From assembly GCA_963854735.1 (NCBI GenBank), contig OY978102.1:1178001-1242000 (forward strand): a stretch of 64,000 nucleotides of DNA, in the 5' to 3' direction. Below are positions 24,416 to 35,887 of the stretch, one piece after another; position 1 is the stretch's first letter, and each line of letters opens with the position of its first letter. The position numbers and the translations under genes were made by a program. The DNA is from Marvania coccoides. Lineage: Eukaryota; Chlorophyta; Trebouxiophyceae; Chlorellales; Chlorellaceae. The notes under the pieces are model-generated. The model saw only the letters and a list, made by a program, of their open reading frames with translations, made no database searches and had not been told where the DNA came from.

Positions 24416-27180
24416 TCAAAGGTCCCTCCAGTCTCCCACCGCAATGGGCGCCCGGATCAAGTGCTCAGGCACCCCAAAACCCTCGCACAGGGCGCGCGCC
24501 TTGGCCGCACCGTCTGCCGCCAGCTCACCACACAGCGCGTTGATTTTGCGCCGCAGGGCCCCAGCAGCAGCGCCCGCAGGCAGTGCGCCGCCCGCCAGGT
24601 AGTCCGCCAGGCCGGTCTCCACCCTGGACAGCCCGTACAGCAGCGCCAGCGCGCTGAGCGTGCTGCGCCAAGGCACCGGCGCCCCAGGAGCTGAAATTTC
24701 CTCCAAAAAGATGTTGAAGGAAGAGGAGTCCACGCCGGCCCACCCCAAAGACACCACGCGGTCACCTTCTGCCTCCATGGCCACCGCCGCAGCTTTAGGG
24801 CCGCCCCGAGTGGCGGCCGCAGCGACTGCCGCTGCAATTTCAGCGGTCATAGCTGCCTGCCGCCACTCCAGCAACGCTTTCACGCATTCCAGCCCCAGGT
24901 CGGCAGCATTGACCCTGGGAGGAGCCGGTGCTGCCAGCTGGCGCGCCTTGACGGCTGCTTCCACTGCACACAACAAGGAGCCAAACCACGATGTTTCATT
25001 TATTCATTTTATTGGTAAAAAAAAATAGAAAATAATACAGAGAAATGGGAATTCAATGATCCATGCGTACCTGCGGGACGTGCAGCAGACATCATCATCA
25101 CGGTGTTGACCCCCTCAAAGGTGGTATCCACGTTCATGTCGTTTAGCATGGGTCCGATGCGATTCGCCGCCAAAAAGCCCATCCCACCGCACCCCTCCCT
25201 GCACTTTTGCAGAATCTCCAGCCTGTGCCACGTGGCAGCAGCCTTGAGCCCGGAAGAAAGCACGTGCACCGCCTTTGCCGCCTCCGCCCCGCCGCCACTC
25301 TTGCTGTCTTGGCTGAGCGCCAGCGCCTTGCACCGCGCCATGGCCAGCTGCATGGCGTAGGTGGTGGCCAGTCCCGGGATCAAAGCGCGCTGCTGTGTGA
25401 CGTAATCGATGATTGCCACGTCACCAAACTGCGGCCGGGCGACCGAGTAGCGGATTGCTATGACAAGGCCGACCTTGCAGGCGTCCACTGCGGCCTGGGC
25501 GATGAGCATGCGCCCAGTGGTGAGCCCGGAGATCATGGTGCCGAAGCGCTGTCCGGGGTTGGCGATGGGGGAGGAGTACCTGAGGCGGAAGAACGAGAGA
25601 ATGACGCACGGTGAGATTCTTTTATGTCTAAAATTACCGTTATACTGTTTTTTTTAGTGTACTCAATACAATTTGCAGTTTGGTGATTCTGGTACCGAAT
25701 AATAAATAACAGAAAAATTGAAGAAGCTCTGCTTTCTTCTTGCCTGCCAGCGGGGTCGACCGAGGCAAAGCGGTCCAGCATGGCGGTGCGGGGCACTGGC
25801 GATAAATACAGCAAAAGGGGAACTCGTGTTTAGATATCTTGCTACGCTATATCATTCATCAAGGCAAATAAAACGCAGTTAGTTTTTCTTGCCTCGCACG
25901 TTGTCAAACAGAAAAGAGCCATTGTCCACTGCAACATCGGGAAGAAGAAAAAAAAGAAAAAAGGGGGAAACCGCAATTTAATAGTGTTGGGGGCAGTGGT
26001 TTACTCTGAGAAAGATAGAAATAGATTTAAAAGAGCGTGTCCTAGCCTACCTCCGTTGAGTCCCATTTTGGCGCCGTGATCGCGAATGGTCACCCCCTGC
26101 GCCGGCGTGCCGTAGTCGTCTCTAACGCGCACCATGAACACGTGGGGGCCCTGCCACTGCCCGTTGATCGTCAGCTGCGCGAACACCGCGCAGATCTTGG
26201 CGGTGCTGCCCGCCCCGCCGATCCAATATTTGGCAGCTGACCTAAACGCAGGAAAAATATTAACGGAATTAGTACGTTGCTCAAGGTAGCGCCAGCTTAA
26301 AAGAGTTGCGGTAAGTAGTATTGAACGCGCGAAGAGATAAACAAGAGAACGTCAAGATAAGGAGATCGACATTAAAGCCCTGTGCATTCTTTTCCGACAC
26401 CGTCATCAAAGCGAATGCAGCGAGCTCTCACTTTGAGGGAGAATTAATGATGAACTCCTGCGAGGCGGCATCGTACATTGCGATGGTCTCAATGCCCATC
26501 ACATTAGAGCCGTGCCCCAGCTCAGTCATGCCAAAGCACCCTGGCAGCTCCAGTGTGTCCATTTTTGGCAGAATTTCGCGGTGGTGGCGCTCTGTGCCCA
26601 GTTTGCAGACGGTGCCGCCGCAGAGGGTGAAGTGCACTCCACTCTTGATGCCCAAGGAGTAGTCGCAGAGGGTGATGGACTCGAGGGCCGCCTGGAATTT
26701 GAGCGGCTGCAGGGGGGGGGGACGAGAAGGAAAAAAAATGATGGAATTTTGAAGAAGAAAAAAAAATAGAATCAAGGGAACGATATTTTCCCCTGCTTTG
26801 GTCCCGTATATAAATGGGAATGCATTGCTTTCTCCCGATGCCATTTTCAGCCAGCGGAGAGCAATCATTTCTTTTCTACCACTCACGTCATGCATGTAGT
26901 CTGCCACTGAGAAGAACCGCTGCGCCACAAACTTTGCCACCCGCTGGGAGGTGATCTCGCGGGTGCCAGCCAGGCTCAGCGCATAGTTGGGCTCGTACAG
27001 GGGGTCACTGCCAACAAAGTCAAAGATGGCCTCCCGCAGGTCGCGGTTGTCTCTGACCAGCCAGGGGTAGAGCAGGCAGGGGTCGGGCGCCGCTGCAGAG
27101 GTTTCGTTGGCCTCCAGGGGCTGGGCGGCGTCACTGGGGGCCGCCAGGTGGCCCTGGAGGATGGCGATGCGACGGGACAT
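24416..27180 (-). CDS. ACX: peroxisomal acyl-CoA oxidase
   Basis: Seven exons: 27180..26887, 26706..26432, 26241..26051, 25928..25893, 25795..25744, 25579..25071 and 24963..24416, 634 residues. The flavoenzyme oxidises acyl-CoA to trans-2-enoyl-CoA and makes hydrogen peroxide, the first step of peroxisomal beta-oxidation. Seen: CGIYDYSLG-like [74 protein letters not shown] and the C-terminal helical domain with [15 protein letters not shown]2 signal R-I-x5-H-L lies at residues 4-12 (RIAILQGHL); the C-terminal RDL is not a good PTS1. The layout is that of plant ACX2/ACX3. Introns 4 and 5 both begin with GCAAGA; the exon between them is only 52 bases. Confidence 0.93.
25580..25743 (-). other. 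GC-AG intron 5 of the acyl-CoA oxidase gene
   Basis: The exon ends GCTGGCAG, the intron starts GCAAGAAGAA and ends TCCGCCTCAG. No GT exists close by; phase 2 join gives AGRYSSP. Confidence 0.85.
25796..25892 (-). other. GC-AG intron 4 of the acyl-CoA oxidase gene
   Basis: The exon ends GTGCGAG, the intron starts GCAAGAAAAA and ends TATCGCCAG. The phase 1 join restores FDNVRVPR, conserved in acyl-CoA oxidases. Confidence 0.8.
26712..26721 (-). repeat. C10 run in acyl-CoA oxidase intron 1
   Basis: C on the sense (minus) strand, directly before the TGCAG acceptor, so it forms the polypyrimidine tract. Confidence 0.85.
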
Positions 27181-27566
27181 GCGCAGTGCTAAAAAAATGC
27201 GGGTTTCTCAAGGAAATTAAAGTATGAAATTTAATTGATCACGTTTTGAAATGCAATGATACTACGTGTGGTAAGTAGCACTAGCTTGGTAGAATGCAAA
27301 GAAATTGAATTAAAAAACAATACGCGTCTCAACTTCTCCCTCGAGGTTTCGGAGGGCACGATGTCAGCGTCCAGAAAGCGTGGACAGCGATTATTATTGA
27401 TTTAGTTCTTTAAAAATGTGGGAAATGTGAAAAAATAAACTTTGATTTAGAACCGTGCAACGAATGAGGGGCATTTGAAGCCTCTTCGAGTACATTTTAA
27501 ATTTTGTACACCCACCTGACACTCATTCTTCAGGTAACGCCGCCTGTTTAGCTTTGGATGGTTGCA
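27181..27566. promoter_or_regulatory. divergent spacer, ACX/Cys-pair protein
   Basis: 386 bp between divergent starts, AT-rich; presumed shared promoter region, no defined element. Confidence 0.4.
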
Positions 27567-28416
27567 ATGAAGCTCGATTCGGAACTCGTCAGTGTTTCAA
27601 CGCATCTGGTCTACTGCAGCCTGTAAGTCTTCGGGATCTTTTTCCGACACAGCAGTCACCATTCTCGTCGTTCCTTGCAGTTCGTACAGCTCGTTCAACC
27701 GAGCAATGTCTTCAGATAGCGATTCTTCGCTTGACGACTACGAGGAGCGATGGACCATCGATTTGATAGACGACCGCCCCCCTTCAATTTCCCACTGCAA
27801 AAAGTGCTTCAAAGAGATCCCAAGGTGCGCTCAACCCCATATTCTTTTATTCTCCAATACGCATTAATAAAAAAACCCTTCACTCGTTAACCATTTACTG
27901 CAATTTTGTCTTCATTATTTTGTATAGGGGCGGCGACCTCGGTTTTGAGCTCTGCGAGTCATGCTGCCCCTCCGACGGCGAGCGCATGGCAGACTTTGTA
28001 GACGAGCTTAAGCGCTACGGCATCGACCGCACTGGTAACACCCCAACTCGCTCTATTAGCAGCCAAAAAGGAAAACGTTACCCCCCCTCACCCCCCCCAC
28101 TCACCCCCTTCTTTATTTAGGCATGATCTGGTCGGGCCTGCCGGACGAGCTGCACCCTGAGATGAGCTTGCAGCAGCTGCCCATCTACCAGGCTCACCCC
28201 AATCTTCAGTTATTCCACCGATTCCCTCTAACAAAATTCGCAGAACAAATGGAGATTGCCGTTCGCCACCGCCGCAGCAGCAGCGCGAAAGGAAAACAGC
28301 CACAGATAGAAACCTTGACGTTCGGCTGCTTTATCTGCGGCCAGCAGCATGCCGTGCTCCCCCCAAAGAGCCAGCCTATGCCTGTCAAGGCAGAAATCCG
28401 CTCAGAGCGAGCTTGA
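27567..28416 (+). CDS. unknown protein with paired CxxC motifs
   Basis: Four exons (27567..27622, 27681..27824, 27928..28034, 28121..28416) give 200 residues. The first exon rests on a strong GTAAGT donor at 27623 and matching phase; if it is UTR, the start would be the ATG at 27706 (MSSDSDSS). After an acidic Ser/Asp stretch (DSDSSLDDYEERW) come CKKC and CESCC spaced as a small zinc-ribbon or treble-clef finger, and near the C-terminus CFIC. The middle has a plain helical segment (LHPEMSLQQLPIYQAH). No family was recognised. Intron 3 is rich in C runs. Confidence 0.6.
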
Positions 28417-29410
28417 GGGCGCTCATAGGCAGTTATACTTTCCATGCTTTTGTGCACACTGTTTATTAACGACATGTTCCCCGCCCCCCCTGTTTATCCG
28501 CTTAAGAACATCGGCAATGTACCCATATATTTTTTTTCTCTGTCTTTCTAAAGCGGTGTTTTTGCTCCCAACGTGTTCACATATATAGAACCGCGGATGA
28601 CCCAGCCTTTCTTTTGGAGATGTGATGTACGGTCGTGTGCCGATTTTATTCCCTTTGTTTCCCCCTTTGATTTGGACAGTTTGTAAGTGTAATTCGTTGG
28701 CGTTGGTTGGAGCTATTTATCCCCCTGGCGAGTGAACCTCCAATCACGTCCATGCAAGCTGTCGGAGGCGGCCTAACGCCAAAAAATGGCGCTGCCATTT
28801 TTTTATTTGGCTTCAATTGGCAACTGCTTCCATACGTACGTCATTTTGCCTCATGAAAATGAACACACTTGAGGACGCAATATGCCTTGGAATTCAGCCA
28901 TTGTTTTATGAAGCTAAGCACCCAAGTTGTTATTGGGTAAATTCTAACTTCAGCTTTTAATCATATTAATATTTTTGAATGTTTTCGTGAATTTCAGCTT
29001 CAGGAGGGTGGGTGCTCACCTGTGTAAGAACTTCAAGAGCTGAAAAATTGTATTCATATTTTAGAATGCGAAATGGATGAAGCCCTTTCACGGAGCGCAA
29101 AATTTTTGTTCCGAAGTTCGGCAAAGTTCGCAAGGAAAATCTTAAGGAAGCAAAGCGCGTCGCAGTCAATTATTTTTTTTTTCGAAAACAAGTTGCTGGG
29201 GCTTCACATTAACGCGAGCACCTTGGACAGCACTACTAATTTTTGAATTCTTTTGTCGAAACTCTCAATAATCTGCTCTCGTCCCTTTGGCTTTCGCACG
29301 CTCAACCCAAAACACACGCGTTTAAATCATCTCCTGGCGTTTAAAAATAGGCAGTCGTACCGCATTGCTGCTCCTTTTCTGATATACTTGGTGGTTTCTC
29401 TCTCTTGAGA
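28417..29410. other. intergenic
   Basis: About 1 kb of AT-rich sequence between tandem plus-strand genes. Nothing recognised. Confidence 0.55.
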
Positions 29411-29989
29411 ATGACGAAGCAGGTCAAGGGCAAGCTGTTTGACACCAAGGACCCGTTCCCACCCACTGAGTACCTTCAGACCTTCCTCAAATCCGTGCAC
29501 CCGTCGTTAGAGTTCCTCGAGGACGAATTTAAGCAGCATTTTCACCCTGACGGCCAATATTCTAACGCCTTCAAACAGGTGCTAGAAACCGGCACCTCCT
29601 ACGGCAACCAAATCATGTGGAGCGTGCTGAAAGTGGAGCCCAATACCGCCCTGCGGCTGCACGCCCACCCCAACATCGAAGTGGATTTTGTTCTCAAAGG
29701 CATTTTATACGAAGTGGCGTTCCCCCACCAGTCGCTGGATTCCAAGTATTTCGACCAAGACGAGGTGGTGTATAACGACTGGAAAGACCCGCAGCCGCGG
29801 GTGTCGCGCCACGAGCCGGGGGAAATGCTGCTGAACAAGCCCGGCAGCATCCACCAGAGTTTTACAAGGGAAGAGGGAGTGGTGCTGCTGTGCCTGTACA
29901 GCGGCAAGTGGAACTTCATTGAGACGGACGACGCGACAGTGCTGGATGGCTTGCAGCCTGTGTCGTCTCTTTCGGGGGCGGCAATTTGA
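29411..29989 (+). CDS. cupin-domain protein
   Basis: Single exon, ATG at 29411, 192 residues. A single cupin barrel is visible: motif 1 LRLHAHPNIEVDFVLKG with His84, His86 and Glu90, and motif 2 around PGSIHQSF with His148, which together form the usual 3-His/1-Glu metal site. The hydrophobic strands VVLLCLYSGKW close the fold. No signal or transit peptide is evident, so a cytosolic place is likely. Cupins of this size include anti-sigma ChrR-like sensors and dioxygenases; the substrate cannot be told. It is one of the few intronless genes here. Confidence 0.7.
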   Translation: MTKQVKGKLFDTKDPFPPTEYLQTFLKSVHPSLEFLEDEFKQHFHPDGQYSNAFKQVLETGTSYGNQIMWSVLKVEPNTALRLHAHPNIEVDFVLKGILYEVAFPHQSLDSKYFDQDEVVYNDWKDPQPRVSRHEPGEMLLNKPGSIHQSFTREEGVVLLCLYSGKWNFIETDDATVLDGLQPVSSLSGAAI

Positions 29990-30831
29990 GGAAACGACGT
30001 GGAATGAATACAATTTATTTGGTTTACTTGAAGTTTTTGCATGTTCAACGTTTTGAGGGGGGTGGTCACGGTTAGCATGCGTTAGTTGGTGCTTGGCACG
30101 GCGCCAGTTTTCTTGGGCAGCTATTTCCTCTCAAAGATGGCGCGTTTTTATAACAGTCAATATTTTTTTCATATGCTCAAATAATATGCACCGAGGATAA
30201 TTTCTTTGAGATTTGCAGTATTGACTTTTTCGGATTCTTTTTGTAAATAATTAAATTTTAAGCACTTGCACACAGCTATAGAGACGAGGAACACAGCGGC
30301 GTGCAGAGGAATATACGCCAAACCTTTTGACAGGCACGCCTTATTGCATCGCCGCCAAGCCAATACATTGTATTCCACTTTAAATCGTTTTTTTTTTTTT
30401 TTTTTTTTAGCAAGCAGGCTGGCTCAACACTTCAAAAAGGGAGGCAGCTGCTTGTTTGGGCTCCGCTGTAAAACTCTTGCTTGGCGGTGACCTAACAAAT
30501 GCACAGCTCGCTGAGCATCGGAGGATATGTCTCCGGCAGAACATTGCCTGTCATATTATTGTTCAAGGGCACTCTATTGCAATCGAACCGGAGCACACTG
30601 GCCATAGCTCCATACAGTTTAATTATTTAAAAGCGATAGTTGAAAATCACAAGCTTGACTGCTCATGAAAGTACTCTATGCATATCATCGCAATTATTAA
30701 AATTTTAGCAAGTGCATTTCAGATGTGAAAAATGAAGCTGAAGAAGAAGTCTTCAAATTTTGCACCAAATTTTACTCTCACTCAACCGCCCTCAAAATAC
30801 AAAATTTATATTATTTTATTCTTTTACTGCA
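29990..30831. other. intergenic with T21 run
   Basis: AT-rich spacer of 0.84 kb between tandem genes. A 21-base T run lies at 30388-30408. No gene was seen. Confidence 0.55.
30388..30408 (+). repeat. T21 homopolymer
   Basis: Uninterrupted run of T; could be a relic of a reverse-transcribed poly(A) tail on the minus strand, though no element is attached. Confidence 0.85.
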
Positions 30832-32136
30832 ATGTTCACAGTTCATCACACCGATGGGGACGCCCGAAGCGGGACGCTGCACCTCCCCAGCGGCACATCA
30901 ATCTCCACTCCAGCGACGCTCATCTACACGCGCCGCGGCGGAGCTGTCAACCTCACCCCTGACCTCCTCCAAACCATGCAACCCGACGCCCAAGCCATCC
31001 AGCTCAACATGGTGCAGCTGTACGTCAAATTTCATCCTTTCACCACCGACGCTGCCATTTTCTCACCTCCCTCCCCACCCAATGTTCGCAGCCTCACCCT
31101 CCCTGCCACGCTCGAGTCATTTCAAGGCACAGCCAAGGAGTTCCTGGCTATTGACCCCTCCCTTTCTACCTTTTTAACATCCCGAGACCCTTGCGTTTAC
31201 GAATTTTTGGGGCCCCTGCGCCAATCCACAGACGATGCGGCCGCCATTTCCGCCCCTGGGGGCGCCACGCTGATTACCCCAGAGCAGTACATGGATTGCA
31301 TCACCGCCCTGGGTCCAGATGCAGCTGTACTGCTCAGCGATGAAATTCCTTCCTACGCAAAGCGAGCCAGAGCTGCCTCCTCCGTGCACCGCACGTTGGC
31401 ATGGCTGAAGCGAAGCTTGCAGGTGGTGCAGGCGGCAAACCCCCTCGCCGCGCCCGCCCTTTTTGCGGCGATTCAAGGAGGCAATGAGCTTGAATTTCGC
31501 GAGCGGTGTGCTGAAGGGGTGGCGGCGGAGCTCCCACAGCTGGCTGGGGTGTGCGTTTCGGGGCTGGGCACGGGCGAAAGCCCTGAGCAGCGCTCCGCCA
31601 TCATATCCGTTGTTTTGAAGCACATTCCCAGCGACAAAGCCCGAATAATTTCTAGCGTGAGCTGCCCTCAGGAAGTCATCGAGGCGGTGGCCCAAGGCAT
31701 CGACATCTTCGACGGCTCCTACGTGGCGGACGTTACAGCCGGGGGCTACGCTCTCAACTTTCCTCTCGACGTTTCTTCCGAGGAGGAAGAAAGCGCGCTG
31801 CCGATCGATGCTGATGCTGCTGCCGTTGCTGGGACCGATGACACTAAAATGAACCTCTGGGCGGCAGCATACCGCACAGATGCCCGCCCGCTGGTGCCAG
31901 GGTGCTCTTGCTTGGCGTGTACCTCGCACACACGAGCGTACATTCATCATTTGCTGCACGTCCACGAAATGACGGCCCAGGTGCTGCTGGAGGCTCACAA
32001 CACTGCGCACTACCTCAAGTTTTTTGGCGCGATGAGGGCGGCAGTGGCAGAGGGCCGGTTTGAGGCGTACAGAGAGGGCATGGCGGCGCGGAAGCAGCGG
32101 TGGTTGGTTGCAGTTGGGGCGGTGGCTGAAGACTGA
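30832..32136 (+). CDS. QTRT2: queuine tRNA-ribosyltransferase accessory subunit 2
   Basis: Exons 30832..31019 and 31092..32136, 410 residues. QTRT2 pairs with catalytic QTRT1 to exchange guanine 34 for queuine in GUN-anticodon tRNAs. Seen: the N-terminal TGT strands (GTLHLPSGTSISTPATLIYT), FAAIQGGNELEFRE, RIISSVSCPQEVIEAV, GIDIFDGSYV and the zinc site C-x-C-x2-C-x25-H (Cys334, Cys336, Cys339, His365) in CSCLACTSHTRAYIHH. The catalytic nucleophile Asp of QTRT1 is not evident, as expected of subunit 2. The intron (GTACGT...TCGCAG) is 72 bases with no stop, so retention would only insert 24 residues; it was removed because the insert (FHPFTTDAAIFSPPSPPN) interrupts a family-conserved stretch. 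Confidence 0.88.
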   Translation: MFTVHHTDGDARSGTLHLPSGTSISTPATLIYTRRGGAVNLTPDLLQTMQPDAQAIQLNMVQLYVKFHPFTTDAAIFSPPSPPNVRSLTLPATLESFQGTAKEFLAIDPSLSTFLTSRDPCVYEFLGPLRQSTDDAAAISAPGGATLITPEQYMDCITALGPDAAVLLSDEIPSYAKRARAASSVHRTLAWLKRSLQVVQAANPLAAPALFAAIQGGNELEFRERCAEGVAAELPQLAGVCVSGLGTGESPEQRSAIISVVLKHIPSDKARIISSVSCPQEVIEAVAQGIDIFDGSYVADVTAGGYALNFPLDVSSEEEESALPIDADAAAVAGTDDTKMNLWAAAYRTDARPLVPGCSCLACTSHTRAYIHHLLHVHEMTAQVLLEAHNTAHYLKFFGAMRAAVAEGRFEAYREGMAARKQRWLVAVGAVAED

Positions 32137-32484
32137 AAAAAAACCTTCTTGGATTGCTATTACTATTTATGACTGAAATTAGAATGATTTGAGAATGGAT
32201 CAAGATCTGTCCGTGCGAAAAAGCCCTGTGGCCTCGCGCCAATTTTTTTGCCTCTGTGCCATATCATAATGCCCTCAAGTTCATCAGAACTCGTAATCGA
32301 AGAGAGAAGCCGGCAGAGCAGCAGACGCATCGTTTGCGGAGCCTCTAACGACGAGAACATCGCCAGGCTGTACTAGAAGAATATCATAAAAGGTAAAATG
32401 TATCGATCACAGCTCCCAGGCCGTTCGGCTCATTTCCTGTTTGGCTCGCTTTTGAAGTCAAGAACTTGGCTCATCCGGGGCTTT
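32137..32484. other. convergent 3' spacer
   Basis: 348 bp between the QTRT2 and permease stops. Nothing recognised. Confidence 0.55.
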
Positions 32485-34178
32485 TTACATCAGCTGGTCA
32501 AGAATGACGCCTGCAGCCGCCGCCCCCGCCCCCACCAGCATTCCCCGCCCTCCTGGCGCCACCTTAATCGACGTCAGCGTGGCCCCACTGTACCGCTCAC
32601 TCCAAACCATCGCCACCGGCACTAAACCAAACAAAACCAGCACCCCGTACGTCCCTGCGAAGTCCAGTGCCTTAAAAAACATGTCGGGGAACGCCAGCGC
32701 CAGCACTAAAGGTGGGAGGAGGGTCACTGCATAGGGAATCTCTTTGCCGCTGCCGACGGGACGGCCCAGCGCCTCCGCCACAAACTCTGAGAGGCCCAGG
32801 ACGAAGCCGATGAAGCTGGTGGCGAGCGCCAGCAGCGAAAAGCCGTCCACGAGGGCAGAAGCTGTTGCGCCAGAGCTGCGAACTGCGGCCAGCGGGTCCA
32901 GCCCGCCGCTGCTCCCCACTGAGCCTGCTGCGTTGCCCAGCACGGCCGCGTCCCAGAGCAAAAACATGACCAGAGGCACAGTCACCCCCAAAACCACAGC
33001 GGTACGGATTTTCGCAACGTCGCCCTCCAGGGACGAACAAATGATAGGCACTACATTTTGATACACAAATGCGAGGGCGATGACGGGGAGCGCCGGGGGG
33101 ATGGCGGCCAGGTCGGCTTTCCCAAGGGAGGCCAGGTCTATGCCGGGCGCTGCTGCGGCTAGGAGCCCCACAAAAGAGGCGAGCACTCCGCCGACAAGAA
33201 TTGAATTAGCGGCATCGAGAGTGGATGGGCGGGCGGCGTAGCACAGTAGACCGAAGGCGGCAGTGAAACCCAGGCCGGCGAGGGGCGTTGGCACCCCGGT
33301 GGCTGAGTGCAGCGTTTCCCCAGCCTTGGCAATGTCTGCAGATAGGAAAGAGAGAATTCCGACATTTTCGAAGTGAGTGGAATCGAAATATATTTGTGGA
33401 ACCCTAAACAGAAGTAGAGTGAGTGCGTGAAAAATAAGGTGAGCAATATTCATTGAAATTTTTGAATACTAATTAATGGATTTGGTGGTTGAAAGATTTA
33501 TTAATAAAAAAAATGTAAAAATGAATTAGCATGTTGATTTTCCTCACATGCTACGAGGAGGGAGTAGTGCAGCAGCCCATACGTCATCGAGACTGCCGTC
33601 GCCCCACTTCCCCCCAGCGTTCTCCGCGCCATGCTGCCCAGAGAAACTCCAGTGCCGCTGCCCAGCTCGCACATGGTGTTTACGCACACTTCAGCCACCA
33701 AAAGTCCAGTAAAAACGCTGAACGCAGCGGCGCCAACAATGGCGCCTGCAGAACCTGCCCACCCCGCTGGAGCACACACGGTTGGCAGCGCCAAAATGCC
33801 TGGCCAAATAAAAATTTAAAGGGCGGATTTTTCTTAGATAAAATATAATAAAGAACAAGAAAGCAAATGTTTTTCTTCCTTCTCTTTACCTGCTCCGACA
33901 GCTGTGCCTGCCACCAATGTGGCTGCGCCGAGCACATTTCCGGGCTCGTGCTTCAGCTGGGGACTGAGATTGCTGAAGAGGCGTTGCTTATGTGGCGTCG
34001 AAGGGGCAGGCGGCGATGGTTGCCGCTGTGAGGTAAAACTGTCGTCGGGAGAGGGAGTGGCCGCAATGCGCTGCTGCAATCGCCTGCTTGACGTTCTTGA
34101 TTTAATAATAATGGTCCTCGGGGGTGATAAGACGAGGCATCGTGGCAGTGCTGCTGGCTGCACGGAAAATTCTTGCAT
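32485..34178 (-). CDS. tryptophan/tyrosine permease family transporter, probably plastid
   Basis: Three exons (34178..33890, 33799..33548, 33335..32485), 463 residues. The family (hydroxy/aromatic amino-acid permeases, LeuT-like fold) moves aromatic amino acids; plant members are placed in the plastid envelope. Seen: a basic, Ser-rich N-terminus of about 75 residues like a transit peptide, then about eleven hydrophobic segments starting with GNVLGAATLVAGTAVGAGILALP, which is the family's first-helix signature. Later helices include IALAFVYQNVVPIICSSLEGD and FIGFVLGLSEFVAEALG. Function is by family; the substrate is not fixed by sequence. Confidence 0.85.
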
Positions 34179-34621
34179 CTGAACAAGAAGATTTAATTTT
34201 ATATTTCGCTAGGCAGCGGAAGAAAAGGGACCTGATCAGGTAGCGGGATGTGATGAATGGCTAGAAAATATTTAAAATTTAATGAATGTGTGGCAAATAC
34301 GGCCAAGGGAGTGGTGAGTGAGTGGCCAGAGGATCCTCTAGCTGCCTCCTCTGGAGGCAAAGTTTGCAAGTCTGGGAGGTGCCACGGCCTCTCCATCCTC
34401 CCATATATACAGTTTTTGCCTTTTGACTTCAGCTTCAGCATTGCTACATCGACTTGTTGAGCTCACGTACACACAAAAAAAAATTGAGAACAGCATTGCG
34501 AAAAGGAAGAAGAAAATTTCAACGCCATGCTATGGTCTACTAAAAAACTGTTTGTACAAATACAGCATACGGCGCCAAAATATACCAGATCATAAATTCA
34601 TCATTCAAAAATCAATTCTCC
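34179..34621. other. intergenic, permease to CPBP protease
   Basis: 443 bp between two minus-strand genes; AT-rich, nothing recognised. Confidence 0.55.
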
Positions 34622-35646
34622 TTATTTGGGCGAAGGCGGCGGCGGCGGCGGCAATGGCGCTTTGCCCCACAGCTGCAAAATCGCCACAAACGCTATAAAA
34701 TCGTACAAAGCATGCGTGAACGCCGCCGCCGGCAGCCCGCTCGTCAGGTACTCCACCCCAAACACCGCGCCAGCCGCCGTGGCAAACCAAAAGTAGCTTG
34801 GCGTCGCTGCATGCAACGCCCCAAAGACAATGCTGGCAACGAAAATCCCAGCGAATTGGGCTGTTCCTGGGAGGGTTCCTGGTACGTCTGCGGCGTGTTG
34901 CGCGATCCAGGTTTGAAACCAAGCCCTAAAGAGAGTTTCTTCTCCAATCCCCGCTCCTGCGGCCATGGCTGCGAGGCCCAAGGGAGGAACCTGCTTGAGC
35001 TGGGGGATGAGGGTGCGCTGATAAAGGTCTTTGAGCTGCTTGAACGAGGGCACAACCTCAGCCAGCGCCGTGGAAACGCAGAAGAATCCCATCATGCTGC
35101 AAATATTGTAAAAATAAAAAAAAGGGGAAGCGAAAAAGTATTTAATTTCTTTATTTTACACGATTCAGTGCTGCATGAAGGCGATTAGCAGCGCAGCCCA
35201 TGGATCACTCACACTGCCAGGTACTTGAGCGCGTCTTCCAATAGCAGCGGGGAGTTAACGAGCTGTGCAAAAACGTCGCTCCCTCTGCCTAAGGCACAGC
35301 CTGCCGCCGTCATGGCAGCGTAAAACGCGATGCTGGTGGGCACCAGCGGAAACTGCGGTGGCGGTGGTTGGTGGGAGCTGGTTGGACCCCTGTTGTCATT
35401 TTGGTTGGCTCTGCAGCGAAGGAGCTGGCGGTTGCGCAGGAGCGGTCGGGAATGTGGTGCAGGCCGAGAAACTAGAAGCTCGCTTCTTCGCTGCGGCGGG
35501 TAGTGGTAGCGGGTCCAGCTGCTGCAGACCACAGAGCGCTGCGCGAGATAGGTTGGTTGTGTTCGGTTTGAACGACTCGATCGCTTAAACAAGACTTGCT
35601 GGTGGGGTAAGCGCTGCGGGGCAAGTGAGAGGTTGGTCATATTCAT
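34622..35646 (-). CDS. CPBP (CAAX/Abi) intramembrane metalloprotease, plastid-targeted
   Basis: Two exons (35646..35213, 35096..34622), 302 residues. The CPBP family are membrane-embedded glutamate/zinc proteases, known from CAAX processing (RCE1) and plant plastids. Motif 1 is GIGEETLFRAWFQ (EExxxR), motif 2 is FGALHA and motif 3 is FTHALYDF. About five hydrophobic segments surround them. The first 100 residues are rich in Arg, Ser, Gln and Pro (QRRSELLVSRPAPHSRPLL), consistent with a transit peptide. The ATG at 35646 was chosen; a frame stays open further upstream, but it runs into the divergent neighbour's start region and has weak coding character. Substrate unknown. Confidence 0.85.
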
Positions 35647-35887
35647 TGTGTTTAGCTGCAATTTTAGAAAACTGGAATTGCTATCCGCATTGCCCCGTCC
35701 GCTAATACGTTCAAACACAATTCTTGCTTTTTGTGCAAAATACTTGAATTCCGGGCTTCCAAGGCTTTCGTAAAAATATTTTACACATGACCCAGAACGG
35801 CTGTATTCATTCAGGGAGGTTCGCCTCACTGTAAACACCTGAACAGTCCATACAAAAGATCTTTTCTCCGATTTTTTTGCGGCCAAA
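35647..35887. promoter_or_regulatory. probable bidirectional promoter, CPBP protease/RING-UBA gene
   Basis: 241 bp between divergent start codons, AT-leaning. No named site could be defended. Confidence 0.45.

Noticed and set aside
30388..30408. Retrotransposon or SINE tail at the T21 run
   Set aside because: No flanking duplication, no reverse transcriptase, no tRNA-like head.
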